A stretch of DNA of 64,000 nt, taken from contig NZ_OY781464.1 of assembly GCF_963676735.1 (NCBI RefSeq), positions 3,753,001 to 3,817,000 on the forward strand, written 5' to 3'. The translations under genes and the position numbers were made by a program. The notes beneath the pieces were generated by a model that saw only the letters and a list, made by a program, of their open reading frames with translations, made no database searches and had not been told where the DNA came from. This document shows, one piece after another, positions 60,026-64,000 of this stretch; within the stretch, counting starts at the first letter, position 1, and each line of letters starts with the position of its first letter. This DNA comes from an uncultured Draconibacterium sp. GTDB lineage: Bacteria; Bacteroidota; Bacteroidia; Bacteroidales; Prolixibacteraceae.

Positions 60026-60442
60026 AGCAAAAATTATTTGCTTGAAGATAATAAATTATTGCTCATGGTCTTTGTGGAATTTGCAAAACTCATGGCATAC
60101 ATTTCCTATAACATGTTTACCTCTGATTTTAGCTGCTACCTTCAGAAACAGCACACTTAACTACCAGATAATCTGCACTATAAATCACTACCTCCAAACA
60201 ATAGCTTTATGTATTCGCGATTGTGCATCTTCAATTCGAGGATAATTCTTTGGTAACACCAAGTTTCGAATCACCAATTTAAATGAACATAAGATTTTGT
60301 TTAGCACAAACAAAACAGCATGCTAATGCTGTGTTATTTGCTACAATTAGTTCTAAAATATAGCCAATTGAAGAGGCGTTTAAACAAACATTTAAATAAT
60401 AAAAAAAAAGAATCATGGTTGAAAACCGTTCCTTTCTACTTG
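60026..60442. other. Non-coding region upstream of the giant kinase gene
   Basis: This 417-base gap lies between the helicase stop and the kinase start, both leftward. It contains no credible gene. Apart from a weak helicase terminator at its right end, I see no strong hairpin and no convincing TAnnTTTG element for the kinase. Confidence 0.5.
60401..60431 (-). terminator. Possible terminator after the helicase gene
   Basis: On the minus strand a weak hairpin (GGTT/AACC around TTC, extended by GAA/TTC) is followed by nine T. It begins about 12 bases after the helicase stop. The stem is poor; the T run is the main evidence. Confidence 0.4.
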
Positions 60443-61696
60443 TTATTTTTTCTTTTTCTGCTGGTAGTTTTTTCGGTGTTTGCTTTGGTTGTTGTTACGC
60501 TTGTATTTATGAAATTTGCCGCGTTGGTTTTTTTTCTTTTTTGTAGGTGTTTTCCATTCGGGGCCTTCGCCAAACTGCTCGGGTAGTGGAATTTTAAACA
60601 CTTCGCGCTCAATCAGTTCTTCAATCCTATGAAATTTGTACATATCATCTTCATTCACCAGCGTAAGTGCCACCCCTGTAGAGTCGGCACGAGCTGTACG
60701 CCCCACCCTATGCACATAATCTTCGGCATCGCCCGGCACATCGTAATTAATAACCAGGTTAATGTCTTTTATATCGATACCACGGCTCATTACATCGGTA
60801 GCCACCAATATTCGTATTCGTCTTGACCGGAATCCGTTTAATACATTCTCGCGTTCTTTCTGCTCTAAATCAGATGAAATTGCTTCAGCATCAAAACCTT
60901 TCTTTTTTAATTTGCGTGCCAACTCGTTGGTTACCCGTTTGGTAGAACAAAAAATAATAATACTGCTATACTCCGGGTTTTCTGTAATGAGGTGTGCAAC
61001 CAGGTCGCCCTTTTGTTTATCGTAAGTAAGGTAAGCGGCTTGCAATACTCCTTCTGCCGGTTTCGACATGGCAATGTTTATCTGTTTAGGCTGGTGCAAT
61101 ATTTCGGAGGCAAGTTTACGTATTTTTGGTGCCATAGTAGCGCTAAACATAAGCGTTTGCCGCTTTTTTGGCAGGTACGAAATAATCTTTGTGATGTCTT
61201 CGTAAAAACCAATATCCAACATGCGGTCAGCCTCATCCAGTATCAGAAAATCAATTTTATCAAATTTTACATAGCCAAGATTGAGGTGCGAAATCAGCTT
61301 ACCCGGAGTAGCAATAATTATATCGGCCCCTTTGGTAAGCGCCAGCTTTTGCTGCCCCCACTCGTCACCATCGCCGCCACCATACAATGCAATGGAATGT
61401 ATCCCCATGGTGTAACCTATGCCCTGCACCTGCTGATCGATTTGCATGGCCAACTCTCGCGTGGGCACTATTATTAGTGTTGATGTTTCACCACCGGGTA
61501 AATCGGCAATCAAATCCAATATTGGCAATAAAAAAGCTGCTGTTTTTCCGGTGCCGGTTTGTGCGCAGGCAATCAGGTCGTCGCCATCAAGAATTACCGG
61601 TATTGCTTGTTCCTGAATAGGAGTGGCTTCTTTAAAGCCCATGTATTCTATGGCATCAAGTAGATCGTTATGAATGCCAAGTTCTTCAAATGTCAT
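60443..61696 (-). CDS. DEAD-box RNA helicase, RhlE type
   Basis: This 417-residue ATP-dependent RNA helicase has all the core motifs: Q-motif ATPIQEQAIP, motif I AQTGTGKTAAF, Ia PTRELAMQ, II DEAD, III SAT, V (TDVMSRGIDI) and VI HRVGRTARADSTG. The C-terminal 40 residues form a lysine/asparagine/glutamine-rich basic tail for RNA binding. RhlE-type helicases help ribosome assembly and RNA decay, often at low temperature. A TACATTTG element (61719-61726, minus strand) may give it its own promoter within the 64 bp gap to ctaB. Confidence 0.95.
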   Translation of the reverse strand: MTFEELGIHNDLLDAIEYMGFKEATPIQEQAIPVILDGDDLIACAQTGTGKTAAFLLPILDLIADLPGGETSTLIIVPTRELAMQIDQQVQGIGYTMGIHSIALYGGGDGDEWGQQKLALTKGADIIIATPGKLISHLNLGYVKFDKIDFLILDEADRMLDIGFYEDITKIISYLPKKRQTLMFSATMAPKIRKLASEILHQPKQINIAMSKPAEGVLQAAYLTYDKQKGDLVAHLITENPEYSSIIIFCSTKRVTNELARKLKKKGFDAEAISSDLEQKERENVLNGFRSRRIRILVATDVMSRGIDIKDINLVINYDVPGDAEDYVHRVGRTARADSTGVALTLVNEDDMYKFHRIEELIEREVFKIPLPEQFGEGPEWKTPTKKKKNQRGKFHKYKRNNNQSKHRKNYQQKKKK

Positions 61697-61718
61697 TAAA
61701 TTCTTTTATTAAGTGCTA

Positions 61719-61726
61719 CAAATGTA
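61719..61726 (-). promoter_or_regulatory. Candidate -7 element for the helicase gene
   Basis: On the minus strand this reads TACATTTG, matching TAnnTTTG, about 23 bp upstream of the helicase ATG. The -33 match is weak. Confidence 0.4.
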
Positions 61727-61760
61727 GTTAAAATAAACGGCACTAAATTACTGCTTGTTT

Positions 61761-62621
61761 TTATGTACGAACCAAACTATCTACAATTAAAAAAATCATC
61801 ATAAAAAGGTAAAGGAAATTCAGTTTATAAAAGGAGGGCCTTACTTTAAATTCCTGTTGTGCAAATACCGCCAGTGTTAGCGATGAAAGTAAATAGAAAA
61901 TATAGAAAAGAAGAAAAAACATAATAATCTTATTGCCAATTACAAAAAAGATAACCAAAAATGCTGATGCCAGGGTAGTTAACACCCATGTATAGGTTAC
62001 CCGTTTAATTTGGGCGTCGGTAAACAGTTGGTTCAGGCTGGGCATGTTGGCCAGTTTATATTGCTCGCCAAACATAAGCAGCAGTAGCCAAAAATGTGGT
62101 ATTTGCCCAATAAAAAAGAAAGTGGCAACCAGCAAAATTACTTCTGAAGTCAGACTTCCTCCGGCTCCGGCCCAGCCAATCATTGGCGGCAAAGCACCTA
62201 CCATAGAACCGGGTATTACCGCAAACGCCGATACCTTTTTTAACGGCGTATAAACCACATTATAAAAAAACAGGGTTAACCAGCTTATAAGTAAGGCCAT
62301 TGGCGGATTACTAATCGCCAGTATTAATGTTCCGACAAGCGCAAACACCAGGGCAAGCAAAAATGCGTTTTTCGGGCTAATCTTTCCGGTTGGTAGCGGG
62401 CGGTTTTTGGTTCGTGGCATTTTGGCATCAATATCGCGCTCTTGCCAATGGTTTAAAACACTTGAACTACATGCCATAAAAAACACGCCAATTGTTAAGA
62501 GCCAAGCTTGCGTGTCAACACTTTTTGTAAACAGCACATAGCCCGTTAAAGCCGATAAGGCAATGGGTATGGAAATACGCACCTTACCCAGTTCATATAT
62601 TATTTTTAACTGTTGTCTCAT
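61761..62621 (-). CDS. ctaB: Protoheme IX farnesyltransferase
   Basis: CtaB (CyoE) attaches a farnesyl group to haem b, making haem O for cytochrome oxidase. The 286-residue UbiA-family membrane protein has about eight to nine hydrophobic helices and the prenyl-diphosphate-binding motif SSVLNHWQERDIDAKMPRTKNRPLPTGKISP (about 53-83). The second aspartate-type loop is weaker. It lies 96 bp downstream of the oxidase subunit II gene on the same strand, as expected for oxidase biogenesis. CtaA, which would turn haem O into haem A, is not in the window. Confidence 0.95.
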   Translation of the reverse strand: MRQQLKIIYELGKVRISIPIALSALTGYVLFTKSVDTQAWLLTIGVFFMACSSSVLNHWQERDIDAKMPRTKNRPLPTGKISPKNAFLLALVFALVGTLILAISNPPMALLISWLTLFFYNVVYTPLKKVSAFAVIPGSMVGALPPMIGWAGAGGSLTSEVILLVATFFFIGQIPHFWLLLLMFGEQYKLANMPSLNQLFTDAQIKRVTYTWVLTTLASAFLVIFFVIGNKIIMFFLLFYIFYLLSSLTLAVFAQQEFKVRPSFYKLNFLYLFMMIFLIVDSLVRT

Positions 62622-62717
62622 TTTTTAGAACCACGTTCTACTCCCAGAATGTTTTTGTTATCGTCATGTACTTCCGCTCAATTCTTAAGCCCTTACTTTC
62701 CCTAGAGTAAAACAAGC

Positions 62718-63668
62718 CTATTTCACCGTTTTCAGATACTCAATAATATTTCCGATATCGTCATCCGATAGCTGCCCTTCGTATGACAGCATGAGCCCTT
62801 TACTAAAACCATCCACCACATCAGCATTCGGATCGTAAATTGATTTTCTGATGTACTCTTCATCAACTGTAACCTGACGTGTTTCGCGCCCGGTTTTAAC
62901 GGTATGTTCTGCGCCCCAAATACCTTTAAAGCTTGGACCAACGAGTTTTGTTCCGTCCAACGAGTGACAGGCAAAGCAACCAATATTTTGCATAATGCGT
63001 TTTCCGGTTGCCGCTGGCGACTCAATTTCAGCCACCGATCCGGAAACGTTAGTGGTGTCGGCAATCCAGGTTTGAAAAGCCGAATCCTCCATTACCTTTA
63101 CATACGAATACATATAAGAGTGTTGTAAACCGCAATATTCGGCACAATACAACTCGTAGGTTCCTATTTTTTGTGGTTCAAACCACATGTGGTTATCTTT
63201 TTTACCGGGCACCATATCCTGTTTTACCCGAAATGCCGGTATATAAAGGCTGTGTAAAACATCCATTGCAACCAGGTTTAGTCTTATCGGCTGATCTTTT
63301 GGCAAATACAGGGTATCTGTTCTGCGGCCATTTTCATACTCGAAACTAAAATTCCACATTCGTCCGTAAACCGTAATTTCCATGGCATCTTTTGGTGCTT
63401 TTTGCATGGGTTTCCAACCGGCCCAGCCATAATAAAACATCAGCATGGTGAGTAAAAAAGGAACAACAGTCCAGATAATTTCCAGCTTTACGCTTCCTTC
63501 AATCTGGGTAGCTTTCGGGTTTCTCTTTCGGTTGTACTTGTAAATAAAAACAAGCATAACTACGGTTAGTCCGATAAGGAACAAAAATGAGATGCCCATG
63601 ATGACCAGGAAAGCTGTATCAACTCCCTGCACAAAATTCGAGGCTTTGGTTATTTCTGAGCTATACAT
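62718..63668 (-). CDS. coxB: Cytochrome c oxidase subunit II with fused cytochrome c
   Basis: This 316-residue subunit takes electrons through a CuA centre to the haem-copper site. Two N-terminal membrane helices (about 17-44 and 63-83) are followed by a periplasmic cupredoxin domain with the full CuA ligand set: His139 (DVLHSLYIP), then Cys175, Glu177, Cys179, His183 and Met186 in YCAEYCGLQHSYM. A fused C-terminal cytochrome c carries CFACH at 231-235, with Met293 (KGLMLSYEGQ) as the likely sixth ligand. That makes it a caa3-type oxidase. Unlike many caa3 subunits it has no obvious signal peptide before the first helix. It is cotranscribed with the subunit IV gene, two bases upstream. Confidence 0.96.
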   Translation of the reverse strand: MYSSEITKASNFVQGVDTAFLVIMGISFLFLIGLTVVMLVFIYKYNRKRNPKATQIEGSVKLEIIWTVVPFLLTMLMFYYGWAGWKPMQKAPKDAMEITVYGRMWNFSFEYENGRRTDTLYLPKDQPIRLNLVAMDVLHSLYIPAFRVKQDMVPGKKDNHMWFEPQKIGTYELYCAEYCGLQHSYMYSYVKVMEDSAFQTWIADTTNVSGSVAEIESPAATGKRIMQNIGCFACHSLDGTKLVGPSFKGIWGAEHTVKTGRETRQVTVDEEYIRKSIYDPNADVVDGFSKGLMLSYEGQLSDDDIGNIIEYLKTVK

Positions 63669-63670
63669 AA

Positions 63671-63961
63671 TTATACTCTATAGAGGTAATCTAAAAAGGT
63701 TATCACAATTACAACCACAAAAATTAGAAATACAAAGGCCACCATTATTTTTATGTATGGTTTATCGTATTTAAGGTGCATAAAATAAATGAGCACCAAA
63801 ACAGATTTTATACCAGCCAGCAGCAAGGCTCCGGCCACAGTAAATTCGCCCAATTCAATTTCAGTAATACCGATTGATGCAAAGGTTAGCGCCAGTAGCG
63901 CAACCAAAACAATTGCATATAAACGATAGGGAACAATATGATGATGTTTATCTTCAGCCAT
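63671..63961 (-). CDS. coxD: Cytochrome c oxidase subunit IV-type protein
   Basis: This 96-residue protein has three hydrophobic helices (about 12-30, 40-60 and 69-92), the short-subunit pattern of caa3/bo3 oxidase subunit IV. It contains the family-like LLAGIKSVLVLIYFMHLKYDKPYIK segment. It probably helps to assemble or stabilise the copper-haem core. Its stop lies two bases before coxB on the same strand, so the operon continues from the right, where subunits I and III should be encoded beyond the window edge. Confidence 0.9.
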   Translation of the reverse strand: MAEDKHHHIVPYRLYAIVLVALLALTFASIGITEIELGEFTVAGALLLAGIKSVLVLIYFMHLKYDKPYIKIMVAFVFLIFVVVIVITFLDYLYRV

Positions 63962-64000
63962 AATGACAGGTTTAATGGATTAAATAAAACAAGGGGAAGA

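Noticed and set aside
1..64000. Search for tRNA genes, rRNA, CRISPR repeats, insertion sequences, phage genes and plasmid origins
   Set aside because: None of the gaps shows a tRNA cloverleaf, regularly spaced repeats, transposase or integrase remnants; the window looks like core chromosome.

Overview
The window reads as a chromosomal core segment from a Bacteroidota bacterium, most likely class Bacteroidia and possibly near Marinilabiliales/Prolixibacteraceae (inference; no 16S rRNA is present). The evidence is the moderate-to-low GC content, promoters of the TAnnTTTG (-7) type, the ArgF' N-acylornithine carbamoyltransferase in place of a classical OTCase, the yicC-gmk-nadD cluster, a DUF4494 gene and an oxygen-using caa3-type cytochrome oxidase. 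I found no tRNA, rRNA, CRISPR array, insertion sequence or phage gene, and no broken gene.

Layout. 0.2-5 kb: a TPR protein, then a secreted GH29 fucosidase and a UROD-fold protein with methyltransferase-type metal ligands, divergent from an AraC regulator. 5-21 kb: a large amino-acid block. carAB runs leftwards from a shared control region with argR, and the rightward cluster is argR - GNAT (candidate N-acylglutamate synthase) - argG - argC - argD - proC - proB - proA - argF' - hisA - hisF - hisIE. Several of its internal gaps hold hairpins or palindromic repeats. 21-25 kb: two uncharacterised proteins and a nitrogen operon (TorF-like porin - P-II - AmtB) ending in tandem terminators. 25.6-30.6 kb: three consecutive GT39-type membrane glycosyltransferases. 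30.8-38.5 kb: argH, then gltB-gltD (GOGAT). 38.8-46 kb: a lipoprotein, two lipid A-type acyltransferases, GDPD, a methyltransferase, a CE1/PHB-depolymerase-like esterase, a ChaN-like protein and a PAS-LuxR regulator. 46-49.4 kb: yicC-gmk-nadD and mnmA. 49.6-60 kb: two very large hybrid histidine kinases. 60.4-64 kb: an RhlE-type RNA helicase, ctaB and the subunit II and IV genes of a caa3 oxidase that continues past the right edge.

How it fits together. Much of the left 40 kb is nitrogen assimilation: AmtB/P-II bring in and sense ammonium, GOGAT makes glutamate, and the arg/pro/his/car genes use glutamate, carbamoyl phosphate and PRPP-derived precursors. ArgR probably autoregulates: an exact TGAAT-N4-ATTCA palindrome lies over its first start codon, directly after a TAnnTTTG promoter.

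The most unusual items are a 2415-residue soluble kinase with about 14 PAS domains, an embedded PocR-type domain and an in-frame PAS duplication; a second kinase with a fused periplasmic binding domain; an ArgF' with Ala where Pro or Glu sets succinyl or acetyl specificity; a structured proB-proA gap with a terminator-like hairpin; and a promoter-poor gap at 42.0-42.4 kb with two minus-strand terminators and room for a small RNA.
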